Positions 10,827 through 17,826 of a stretch of DNA of 64,000 nucleotides are shown here, in pieces. The stretch is from Myxococcales bacterium (GTDB lineage: Bacteria > Myxococcota_A > Polyangia > Haliangiales > Haliangiaceae). The stretch covers positions 228,835-292,834 of the forward strand of contig JADJGV010000015.1 in the NCBI GenBank assembly GCA_016707895.1, given 5' to 3'. Position 1 is the stretch's first letter; each line of letters begins with the position of its first letter. The notes beneath the pieces were generated by a model. That model did no database searches and was not told where the DNA came from. It saw nothing but the letters and a program-made list of their open reading frames with translations. The translations under genes and the position numbers were made by a program.

Positions 10827-11258
10827 TCAGCGCCGCGGCGGCGGCCGTCGCCCGGTGGCCCGGTAGGCCACGTAGTCGGCCAGGATCGTGGCGTGGTCGA
10901 ACACCAGGGGCGGCAGCGCGTCGAGCGCGAAGACCCCGGCCGCGGCGGCGTCGTCGCTGCCGACCGGCGCCCCGCCGGCGCGGGCCAGGAACACCGTCGA
11001 CATCGTGTGCTGGCGGGCGTCGCGGGCCGGGTCGCTGTAGACGTGGAACAGCTCGGTCAGCTCGACGTCGAGGCCGGTCTCCTCCTTGGCCTCGCGCACG
11101 CCGGCGTCGGCGACCCACTCGCCGCGATCGACGAAGCCACCGGGCAGCGCCCAGCCGATCGGCGTGTGCTTGCGCTCGATCAGCACGACGGTGCCGGGGC
11201 GGTCGGCCAGCTCGATGATGACGTCGACGGTGGGGGTCGGGTTCTGGTAGGTCGTCAT
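10827..11258 (-). CDS. Nudix hydrolase, ADP-ribose pyrophosphatase-like
   Basis: A 143-residue protein with a complete Nudix box: Gly in GGFVDRGE, then REAKEETGL near residues 55-64. The residues before the box (GWALPGGFVDRGEW) and the small size resemble ADP-ribose/NADH pyrophosphatases of the NudF/YjhB type. The start ATG has one of the clearer ribosome-binding sites in this window (GGAGGG about 5 nt upstream). It lies 35 bp downstream of the sulfatase gene on the same strand, so the two may share a transcript. The substrate is inferred only. Confidence 0.85.
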   Translation of the reverse strand: MTTYQNPTPTVDVIIELADRPGTVVLIERKHTPIGWALPGGFVDRGEWVADAGVREAKEETGLDVELTELFHVYSDPARDARQHTMSTVFLARAGGAPVGSDDAAAAGVFALDALPPLVFDHATILADYVAYRATGRRPPPRR

Positions 11259-11293
11259 GGGGTTCCCTCCGCGGCGGCGCGGCGACGTGGCAG

Positions 11294-13534
11294 CTACTCG
11301 GCGAGCGTGACCTCGACCCAGTCGAGCAGCAGCTTCTGCATCTGCTCCTTGGCCGCGGCGGCGCTGGCGTCGTTCCAGCGATCGCGCTGCTCGCCGGGGT
11401 CGCCGGCCAGGTCGTACAGCTCCATCCGGCGCTGCGACAGCACGTTGATCAGCTTCCACGCGCCGTCGGCCGACACCGCCATCTTGAGATCCTGCTCCCA
11501 GCCGGGGTAGGCGAGCAGCTCGGCGAACGCCGGCTTGGGCGGCAGCGCGCCGCCCTGGATCGCCGGCACCAGGCTGCGGCCCAGCCAGCTCGCGTCGGGC
11601 TTGGCGCCGGCCAGCTCGGCCACCGTCGGCGCCAGATCGATCAGCTGGACCACGTCGTCGACCGCCCGCGGCGCCGCGCCCGGGACCCGGAACGCGAACG
11701 GCACCCGCAGCTGCTCGTCGTAGAGGTTGGTGCCGTGGAACATGCTCTGGCCGCCGAAGTTGTGCTCGCCGAAAGCCTCGCCGTGATCGCTCATCAGCAC
11801 CACGACGGTGTCCTGATCGAGGCCGGCGGCGGCCAGGCCGTCGAGCAGCTGGCCGACCCAGCCGTCGACGAACGCCAGCTCGTAGTCGTAGCGGTGGGCG
11901 TGGGCCTTGGTGCCGGTCTCGGTGACCGGCGGGAAGCCCTCGTGCTCGACGAAGCTCGAGTGCGGCTCGAACAGGTGGACGAACATCGCGAACCGCTGCT
12001 TGGACGTGCCCAGCTCGGCCAGCTTGGCCACCGCGCGCGGCACGATCCGCGGCGACGCGACGTCCTTGTTCGATGGGCCGATGTCGAGCGCGCCGTCGTT
12101 GTCGAAGCTGGTGAAGCCCTGGGTGAAGTTGCGCTCGTCGCGGAAGTAGAAGTGCGACGCCACGCCGAGGGTGGTCAGCCCCGCGGCCTGCAGCTGCTCG
12201 AACAGCATGACGTTGGCGTCGTCGACCCGGGGGTACTTCGAGTGGAGCTTGTCGACCTTGACCAGCGACGGGTAGCGCGACGCCATGAAGCTCGGCATCG
12301 AGCGCGGCGTGTTGTTGGCCTGGGCGTAGGTGCGCTTGAACCACACCGCCTGATCGAGGAAGGCGTCGATGCGCGGGGTCAGCGACTTGCCGTCGCGCTG
12401 GTAGCCGCTCTTGCCCAGGCGATCGACGCGGACGGTGTCGATCATGACGATCACGACGTTCTTGCCCGCGGCCGCCGGCGCGGCCACCCCGGCGTCCAGC
12501 GGCGCCGCGCCGCCGTCGGGGGCGGGCGGGGTGCCGCCGTCGGCGACCGGCTCGGCCGCGCGATCGCCGCCCTGGCAGTTGTCGTCCTTGCCGTTGCCGG
12601 CGATCTCCTTCTGGTTCGGGTTGACGCCCTTGTCGTGGTCGTCGCAGTCGGGGCCGCGGAAGAACGCCGAGAAGCCGTCGCCGTCGGCGTCGAGCTTCGT
12701 CTGCAGCGCGAAGACGATGGTGCGCGACGCGATGCCCTTCTCGGTCACGGCCTTGGCCACCGCCGCCGACGGCTGGCGCGTCAGCGTCGCGCCGCCGAGC
12801 ACCAGCGCCAGCGCCAGGCCGACGCCGACCAGGGGGCCGCGGGCCGGCACCTTGGCGCGCACCGCGGCCAGCGGGCCCAGCGCCACCGCGCCGAGCACCA
12901 GCGTCAGCACCGGGAGCATCACGAACTCGGCGATCGCCCCCATCGGCAGCGCGGCGTTGTCGAAGCCGGCGCCGTAGAGCGCGCGCCGCGCGAACACCAG
13001 CGCCGCGGGGATCGCGACGATCAGCGCCTGCACGAAGCGCGGCACGCCGGCGATCACCGGCAGCGACCGCGCGCCGGCGCGGGCCAGCCGCGCGATCGGC
13101 ACGATCGCCAGCCCCGCGCCCAGCGCCAGCAGCATCACCACCGGGCCCATCACCCGGGCGCCGGCCTCCGGGCGGTGCGCCTTGGCGACCAGGATCATCG
13201 CCGCGGTCGGCACCAGGATCGCGATCGCCACGCCGACGAGCAGCACCGCGACCACCGCGCCGGCCCAGGCCGCGTCGCGCTCGGGGTCATCCTTGAGCCG
13301 GCCGATGGCGCCGGGGCCGAACGTGGCCGAGAAGCCGGCGGCGACCGCGCCGGCGTAGAGCGCGAAGCCGAACGCCGGCAGGCCCCACAGCCCGAGCACG
13401 GTGATCATCGCGCCGCCGCCGGTGACGACGCCGTCGATGACGGCCAGGATCAGCGCGGCGCAGAGCGCGGCGCCAGCGCCGGCGGCAAACGCGGCGCGGG
13501 TAGAAGCGAACGACGGAGTAGCGGCCTCGGCCAT
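11294..13534 (-). CDS. Membrane-anchored sulfatase-fold hydrolase with MopE-like metal-binding insert
   Basis: A 746-residue protein in three parts. Residues 1-265 contain six or seven hydrophobic membrane segments. Residues about 281-325 hold an Asp-rich motif, DADGDGFSAF then GPDCDDHD and GNGKDDNCQGG, like the metal-binding repeats of myxobacterial and MopE-type secreted proteins. Residues 350-746 are an alkaline phosphatase-superfamily sulfatase domain: VVIVMIDTVRVDRLG, NNTPRSMPSFMASRYP, LMSDHGEAFGEHNF. The nucleophile position reads S-M-P-S-F rather than the C/S-x-P-S-R formylglycine motif, so it may act as a phosphoethanolamine- or phosphoglycerol-type transferase instead. The catalytic domain should face the periplasm. 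Confidence 0.8.
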   Translation of the reverse strand: MAEAATPSFASTRAAFAAGAGAALCAALILAVIDGVVTGGGAMITVLGLWGLPAFGFALYAGAVAAGFSATFGPGAIGRLKDDPERDAAWAGAVVAVLLVGVAIAILVPTAAMILVAKAHRPEAGARVMGPVVMLLALGAGLAIVPIARLARAGARSLPVIAGVPRFVQALIVAIPAALVFARRALYGAGFDNAALPMGAIAEFVMLPVLTLVLGAVALGPLAAVRAKVPARGPLVGVGLALALVLGGATLTRQPSAAVAKAVTEKGIASRTIVFALQTKLDADGDGFSAFFRGPDCDDHDKGVNPNQKEIAGNGKDDNCQGGDRAAEPVADGGTPPAPDGGAAPLDAGVAAPAAAGKNVVIVMIDTVRVDRLGKSGYQRDGKSLTPRIDAFLDQAVWFKRTYAQANNTPRSMPSFMASRYPSLVKVDKLHSKYPRVDDANVMLFEQLQAAGLTTLGVASHFYFRDERNFTQGFTSFDNDGALDIGPSNKDVASPRIVPRAVAKLAELGTSKQRFAMFVHLFEPHSSFVEHEGFPPVTETGTKAHAHRYDYELAFVDGWVGQLLDGLAAAGLDQDTVVVLMSDHGEAFGEHNFGGQSMFHGTNLYDEQLRVPFAFRVPGAAPRAVDDVVQLIDLAPTVAELAGAKPDASWLGRSLVPAIQGGALPPKPAFAELLAYPGWEQDLKMAVSADGAWKLINVLSQRRMELYDLAGDPGEQRDRWNDASAAAAKEQMQKLLLDWVEVTLAE

Positions 13535-13594
13535 GGCGACAGCGTTACCACGACCGATCGCGCGGCGCGGGGATCGCCCCGAGCGCTTCGGCCG

Positions 13595-14503
13595 CTACCG
13601 ACGGCTCGCGACCAGCGCCATCGCCTCGTCGCGCGCGGGCACGCCGTCCCACGCCCCCAGCACCTGGCACGACAGCGCGGCCGCCGCCGAGGCCAGCTCG
13701 ATGCAGCGCGCGAACGGCAGCTCGCCCAAGAGCCCGGCGACGAACGCGCCGTGGAACACCGAGCCGGCGCCGGTCGAGTCGAGGGTCTCGACCGGGTAGC
13801 CGGGGACCTCGACCAGCTCGCCGCCGTGGCGGCCGACCGCGCCGGCCGCGCCCAGCGTCACCACCACCGCCCGCGGCCCCAGCCGCACCAGCTCGCCCAG
13901 CGCGCCCTCGAGATCCCGGCGCGGCGCCAGCTCGGCCAGCATGCGCTCGGAGGTGAGCAGCACGTCGGCGAAGGCCACCAGCTCGCTCGAGCCCTCGGTG
14001 GGCGCGGTCAGGTCGATCACCACCGGGATGCCCCGGGCCCGGGCCCGCTGGGCCACCGCGATCTGCGCCGCGGGCATCGAATCGTCGAGCACGAGCGCGC
14101 CCGCGCCCGCCAGCGCGGCCTCGACGTCGATGGGCAGCGCGTCGAGATCGAGGTCGTCGCCGGCGGCCCGCTGCACCAGCCGGCCGCCCTGGGGATCGAC
14201 CGTGACCAGCTCGGCCCGGGAGCCGCCGGGGCAGGGGCGGAGCAGGGCGGCGTCGATGCCAGCCTGGGCCAAGGTGGCGCGGACCAGCGCCGACAGGCCG
14301 TCGGTGCCGACCCAGCCGGCCAGGCGGCCGGCGCAGCCGAACACCGCCGCGGTGCGGACCGCCACCGCGACGCCGGGGCCGGGCGACACCGCGATGGCCG
14401 CCAGCTCGCCGGCGTCGCCCGACGACGCCTCGGGGACCCGCACCGCGAGGGCCGACAGCGCCACGCCGACCCGGCCGACGCCGACCACGATCGGCGGGCT
14501 CAC
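13595..14503 (-). CDS. PfkB/ribokinase-family protein with altered catalytic motif
   Basis: About 302 residues from the GTG at 14503, which has GGAG 6 nt upstream; an in-frame ATG further upstream lacks such a site. The PfkB fold is recognisable from VGVGRVGVALSALAV, the central VLDDSMPAAQIA and the C-terminal anion-hole loop. That loop reads DSTGAGSVFHGAFVAG, so Ser replaces the catalytic-base Asp of the usual GAGD. The codon is TCG, two changes from GAC, so a single read error does not explain it. The protein may be an inactive or regulatory paralogue, or use another base. It is divergent from the ECF sigma operon. Confidence 0.78.
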   Translation of the reverse strand: MSPPIVVGVGRVGVALSALAVRVPEASSGDAGELAAIAVSPGPGVAVAVRTAAVFGCAGRLAGWVGTDGLSALVRATLAQAGIDAALLRPCPGGSRAELVTVDPQGGRLVQRAAGDDLDLDALPIDVEAALAGAGALVLDDSMPAAQIAVAQRARARGIPVVIDLTAPTEGSSELVAFADVLLTSERMLAELAPRRDLEGALGELVRLGPRAVVVTLGAAGAVGRHGGELVEVPGYPVETLDSTGAGSVFHGAFVAGLLGELPFARCIELASAAAALSCQVLGAWDGVPARDEAMALVASRR

Positions 14504-14591
14504 CGGCGGCTCCGTGTCGGCGGGATCACACCGCCAGGGTAACAGCCGGGCCGGCCTCACGGGGCGCCTCGACCGCGCAAACGCGCCGGGT

Positions 14592-14597
14592 TAGGGT
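14592..14597 (+). promoter_or_regulatory. Putative -10 box of the sigma factor operon
   Basis: TAGGGT lies 9 nt before the GTG at 14607, implying a leader of only one to three nucleotides. An ECF-type GTC/-10 alternative cannot be excluded. Confidence 0.35.
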
Positions 14598-14606
14598 CCC
14601 GGGACC

Positions 14607-15293
14607 GTGACCGAGCGCCCCAGGCAACCCTCCGCGCCGCCGGCCGGTCCTACCCAGGACCCCCGCCGCGAGGACCCTGTGGCCAGCACCGCCGTCTCGG
14701 ACATCCCACGCCCCCGCGCCGACCTGGCCGCCGCCGCCATGGACGACGCGACCCTGATCGCCGCATGCCGGCGCGGCGACGCGCGGGCGATGGAGCTGCT
14801 CTACCACCAGTACAAGCGGCGGGTGTTCGGCCTGTGCCACCGCATCGTCGGCCCGGTCGACGCCGAGGAGGTGGCCCAGGAGGTGTTCGTGCGCGTGTTC
14901 CGCGGCCTGGCCGGCTTCCGCGGCGACGCCCAGCTGGGCACGTGGATCTACCGCCTCGCGGTCAACTGCGCGCTCACCCAGGCCGGCAAGCAGCGCCGCC
15001 GGCAGGAGGTCGGCGACGATCACCTCGAGGAGGTGGCCGCGCCGCCGGTGGCCAGCCGCGATCCGCGCCTGTCGCGCCGGGTCGAGGCCGCGATGGCCGA
15101 GCTGCCCGCGGGCTACCGCGCGATCCTGGTGCTGCACGACGTCGAGGGGCTGTCCCACGAGGAGTGCGCGGCGATCATGGACTGTCGCGTCGGCACGTCG
15201 AAGTCGCAGCTGCACAAGGCGCGCATGCGGATGCGCGAGCTCCTGGGCCCGGCGCTGGCCGCCGAGCGGCTGCCCGGCGGGGAGGCCCCGTGA
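14607..15293 (+). CDS. ECF-type RNA polymerase sigma factor
   Basis: A 228-residue sigma-70 family protein. A disordered Pro/Arg-rich extension of about 45 residues precedes region 2 (ATLIAACRRGDARAMELLYH; DAEEVAQEVFVRVFRGL; TWIYRLAVNCAL). After a short linker, region 4 contains PAGYRAILVLHDVEGLSHEE and a helix-turn-helix with SKSQLHKARMRM. It should direct RNA polymerase to a stress or envelope regulon. The downstream gene overlaps by GTGA and encodes a zinc-finger membrane protein, the standard cognate anti-sigma arrangement. Confidence 0.9.
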   Translation: MTERPRQPSAPPAGPTQDPRREDPVASTAVSDIPRPRADLAAAAMDDATLIAACRRGDARAMELLYHQYKRRVFGLCHRIVGPVDAEEVAQEVFVRVFRGLAGFRGDAQLGTWIYRLAVNCALTQAGKQRRRQEVGDDHLEEVAAPPVASRDPRLSRRVEAAMAELPAGYRAILVLHDVEGLSHEECAAIMDCRVGTSKSQLHKARMRMRELLGPALAAERLPGGEAP

Positions 15294-15997
15294 ACTGTCG
15301 CCAGCTCGCCGCGCAGGTCGACGGGTACCTCGACGGCGATCTCGACGAGGTCGGCGCCAGCGCGTGCCGCGGCCACCTGCGCACGTGCGCCGCGTGCCGC
15401 GACCTCGCCGATCAACAGACCCGGCTGCGGGCGGCGCTGGCCGAGCTGCCGCCGGCCGAGCCGCCGGCGCACCTGTGGGCCGCGATCGACGCCCGCGTTG
15501 GCGCCGCCGAGATCGCCGACAGCCGCCGCGGCGCGCTGGCCACCGGCTGGTCGCGGCTGGTGGCGTGGCTACGCCCGGTGGCGTGGCCGGTGGCGATGGT
15601 CGGCTCGGCGGGCGCGATCGCGCTGGCGGTGGTGCAGCTGCGCGACGCGGCCCCGAGCCAGCCGCTGGCGCTGCGCGCGCCGGTGATCGCCCCGGCCGCG
15701 GCACCGCCGGTGCGGCTGGCGCTGCGCGACGCGCTCGACGAGCGCGCCGACCTCGAGCGCGAGGCCGACGGCCGCTTCCGCCAGGTGGTGAGCGAGCTCC
15801 TGCCGCTGGCCCGGGCCGAGGTCGCGACCTGGTCGGCGCGGCGCGCCCAGGCCTTCGCTCACGATCTCGAGCGCCGCGAGCAGGCGGTGCTGGTGGCCAG
15901 CCCCGGGCACGTCCGCGAGCGCGCCTGGCACGATCTGACCAGCTACCTCGAGCGGGTCGCGCTCGGCGAGCAGGTCGCGCTGGGAGGTGGGCGGTGA
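15290..15997 (+). CDS. Membrane anti-sigma factor with zinc-finger (ZAS-like) domain
   Basis: A 235-residue protein starting at GTG overlapping the sigma factor stop. The N-terminal HLRTCAACRDL with upstream Cys and His fits the HxxxCxxC anti-sigma zinc finger. A membrane helix follows near residues 98-117 (WPVAMVGSAGAIALAVVQL). The remaining 115 residues would be periplasmic and are Glu/Arg/Ala-rich helix. It probably holds the sigma factor inactive at the inner membrane until an envelope signal arrives. The next gene, for a secreted protein, is coupled by another GTGA overlap. Confidence 0.85.
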   Translation: MNCRQLAAQVDGYLDGDLDEVGASACRGHLRTCAACRDLADQQTRLRAALAELPPAEPPAHLWAAIDARVGAAEIADSRRGALATGWSRLVAWLRPVAWPVAMVGSAGAIALAVVQLRDAAPSQPLALRAPVIAPAAAPPVRLALRDALDERADLEREADGRFRQVVSELLPLARAEVATWSARRAQAFAHDLERREQAVLVASPGHVRERAWHDLTSYLERVALGEQVALGGGR

Positions 15998-16962
15998 CCG
16001 CGCGGCGCGCGCTGGCGGCGGTGGTGTCGATCGCGCTGGCCGCGCCGGCCGGGGCCTGGGCCGACGACGGCACCGATGGCGACGGCGACGGCGTGGTGGT
16101 CGAGCGGGCCGAGTTCCAGGCCGGCGTCGTCGGTCGGCCGGTCGGCGTGATCGCCATCGACAACAGCCTCGGCGACGTGCGCATCGAGGGCTACGACGGC
16201 ACCACCGTCACGGTGATCGCGGTCAAGCACGCGCCCGACGCGGCGTCGCTGCGGCGGCTGCGCGTCGAGAGCCTGGCCAACCCGGACGGCAGCGTTCGGT
16301 TGACCACGCTGCTCACCGACCGCGGCGGCGCCGAGCGCCCGGCGGTGGCGCTGGCCGCGGTGCGGGTCGACCTGACCGTCAAGGTGCCGCGGGCCGCCAC
16401 CATCAGCGGGCGGGTCACCACCGGCCGGCTCGAGGTCGCCAACGTCGACGCCGGCGCCGACCTCGACTCGTCGACCGGGCCGATCGTCGTCCGCAACGTG
16501 GCCGGCGTGGTGTTCGCGCGCTCGCTGGCCGGCAGCCAGCGCTTCGAGGAGGTGTTCGGCTCCCTCGACAGCCACGCGGTCGACGGCGACCTGGCCTTCG
16601 ACAGCGTCCGCGGCGCGGCGCTGACCGCGCGCGCCTACGCCGGCGACATCGCCGGGCGCGGCGTGGCCAGCAAGCAGGTGCGGCTGACGTCGATCAGCGG
16701 CAGCATCGACCTCGAGGCCGAGCCCCAGGCCGGCGGCAGCGTCACGGTCACCAGCCTGCGCGGCGCGGTCGATGTCCGCCTGCGCGGCACGGTCGGCGTC
16801 GCGGTGCGGGCCCGGGCCGGCGGCCGGGTCACGCTGGCCGGCGCCGCCACGCCCACGACGGCCGACCGGTGGATCGAGGCGCGCTACGGCGCCCGCCGCG
16901 ACCGCGCCGCGGTGCAGGTCGAGTCGCGGTTCGGCGACGTCAGCTTCGCGCTGATGCAGTGA
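15994..16962 (+). CDS. Secreted DUF4097-like beta-repeat protein
   Basis: A 322-residue protein with a signal peptide (TARRALAAVVSIALAAPAGAWA). It has repetitive short beta-strand turns such as VTTGRLEVANVDAGADLDSS and LTSISGSIDLEAEP. These resemble the DUF4097/DUF4098 beta-helix 'putative adhesin' family often encoded next to anti-sigma factors. It is the third gene of the sigma operon, with GTGA overlap and a GGGAGG Shine-Dalgarno 6-7 nt upstream. A periplasmic or surface role, perhaps as sensor or target of the regulon, is inference. Confidence 0.75.
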   Translation: MTARRALAAVVSIALAAPAGAWADDGTDGDGDGVVVERAEFQAGVVGRPVGVIAIDNSLGDVRIEGYDGTTVTVIAVKHAPDAASLRRLRVESLANPDGSVRLTTLLTDRGGAERPAVALAAVRVDLTVKVPRAATISGRVTTGRLEVANVDAGADLDSSTGPIVVRNVAGVVFARSLAGSQRFEEVFGSLDSHAVDGDLAFDSVRGAALTARAYAGDIAGRGVASKQVRLTSISGSIDLEAEPQAGGSVTVTSLRGAVDVRLRGTVGVAVRARAGGRVTLAGAATPTTADRWIEARYGARRDRAAVQVESRFGDVSFALMQ

Positions 16963-16990
16963 TTATTGGAGGGTCTTCGCAAAGCCCCTC

Positions 16991-17097
16991 CCCCACAAGA
17001 CGTGGGGCCCCCACCCGAAACGGCCCGGAGCGTGGCCTCGTGGCGCCGCGGTGGCCCCACCCAAGCGGCCCGGAGCGTGGCGCCGCGGTGGCCCCAC
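16991..17097. repeat. Intergenic hairpin followed by an imperfect direct repeat
   Basis: CCCCAC (16991-16996) pairs with GTGGGG (17002-17007) in a 6-bp hairpin just after the sigma operon, perhaps a terminator without a T-tract. A duplicated unit follows. CGGCCCGGAGCGTGGC occurs at 17021-17036 and 17066-17081, each followed by GCGCCGCGGTGGCCCCAC (17043-17060, 17080-17097). The second copy lacks a few bases in its middle. I see no gene in 16963-17182. Confidence 0.6.
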
Positions 17098-17182
17098 GGC
17101 CCTGGCCGCGTGGGCGCCGACCGAGACGGACGATGGGGCGGGGCGGCTTGACCGGGCGGGGGGGCGCCGACATGCTGCGGCG

Positions 17183-17779
17183 ATGACGGCGCCCACCCAG
17201 CTCAGCGAACGCCTCCGCGAGTACGCGGCCCAGACCGTCGAGTACGTGCGGCGCGCCGTCGGGGTCGCGCTCGACTTCGACAGCGACACGCTGCCGCTGC
17301 TCGACCACTACCTGCGCAACGTGCCGGCCGACCAGCCGGCGACCACCCGGCTGATCATCACCACCGCCGCCGCGTACTTCGGCGAGGTGGTGGTGCGGCG
17401 CCTGGGTGGACGCTGGGAGACCGGCGACGGCGACGAGCTGAGCTGGCGGCTGGTGCTGCCGACCGGCGTGTCGTTCTCGCCGGCGGGCATGGTCGGCTCG
17501 GCGATCGTGCGGGCCGACGCCGCCGACCTCGACACCGGCCTGGACTCGCCGCCGAAGATGCGGCCCTACGTCGAGGCCGCGCTCGCGCGGATGAGCCCGG
17601 TGTCGACCGAGGAGTACTACTCGCTGTGCGGCCGGCTCGACACCCTCGAGCACGTCCACGAGGTGCTGTTGACCGTCGCGGCCGAGCTGGCCGGCAAGTC
17701 GGTCCCGGCCGCCGACGACGGCGAGGACGACGGCGACGACGAGCCCGCCGCGGCGCCCGCCGACCCGCTCGTCAATTGA
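17183..17779 (+). CDS. Conserved-looking cytoplasmic protein of unknown function
   Basis: A 198-residue protein without signal peptide or membrane helix. The first 170 residues are well ordered: EYVRRAVGVALDFDSDTLPL, then ITTAAAYFGEVVVRRLGGRW, then YYSLCGRLDTLEHVHEVLLT. The last 30 are acidic and disordered. The AAAYFGEVVVR...GRWET section recalls small immunity/DUF3806-like proteins that contain LGxYLGE...GGxW, but the match is weak. I do not assign a function. The gene stands alone between the sigma operon and the CpXC/HEAT gene. Confidence 0.6.
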   Translation: MTAPTQLSERLREYAAQTVEYVRRAVGVALDFDSDTLPLLDHYLRNVPADQPATTRLIITTAAAYFGEVVVRRLGGRWETGDGDELSWRLVLPTGVSFSPAGMVGSAIVRADAADLDTGLDSPPKMRPYVEAALARMSPVSTEEYYSLCGRLDTLEHVHEVLLTVAAELAGKSVPAADDGEDDGDDEPAAAPADPLVN

Positions 17780-17826
17780 CCGGGCGGCAGTAGATCGCGC
17801 GCGCGCCGCGGTGATATGCCGTCGCC

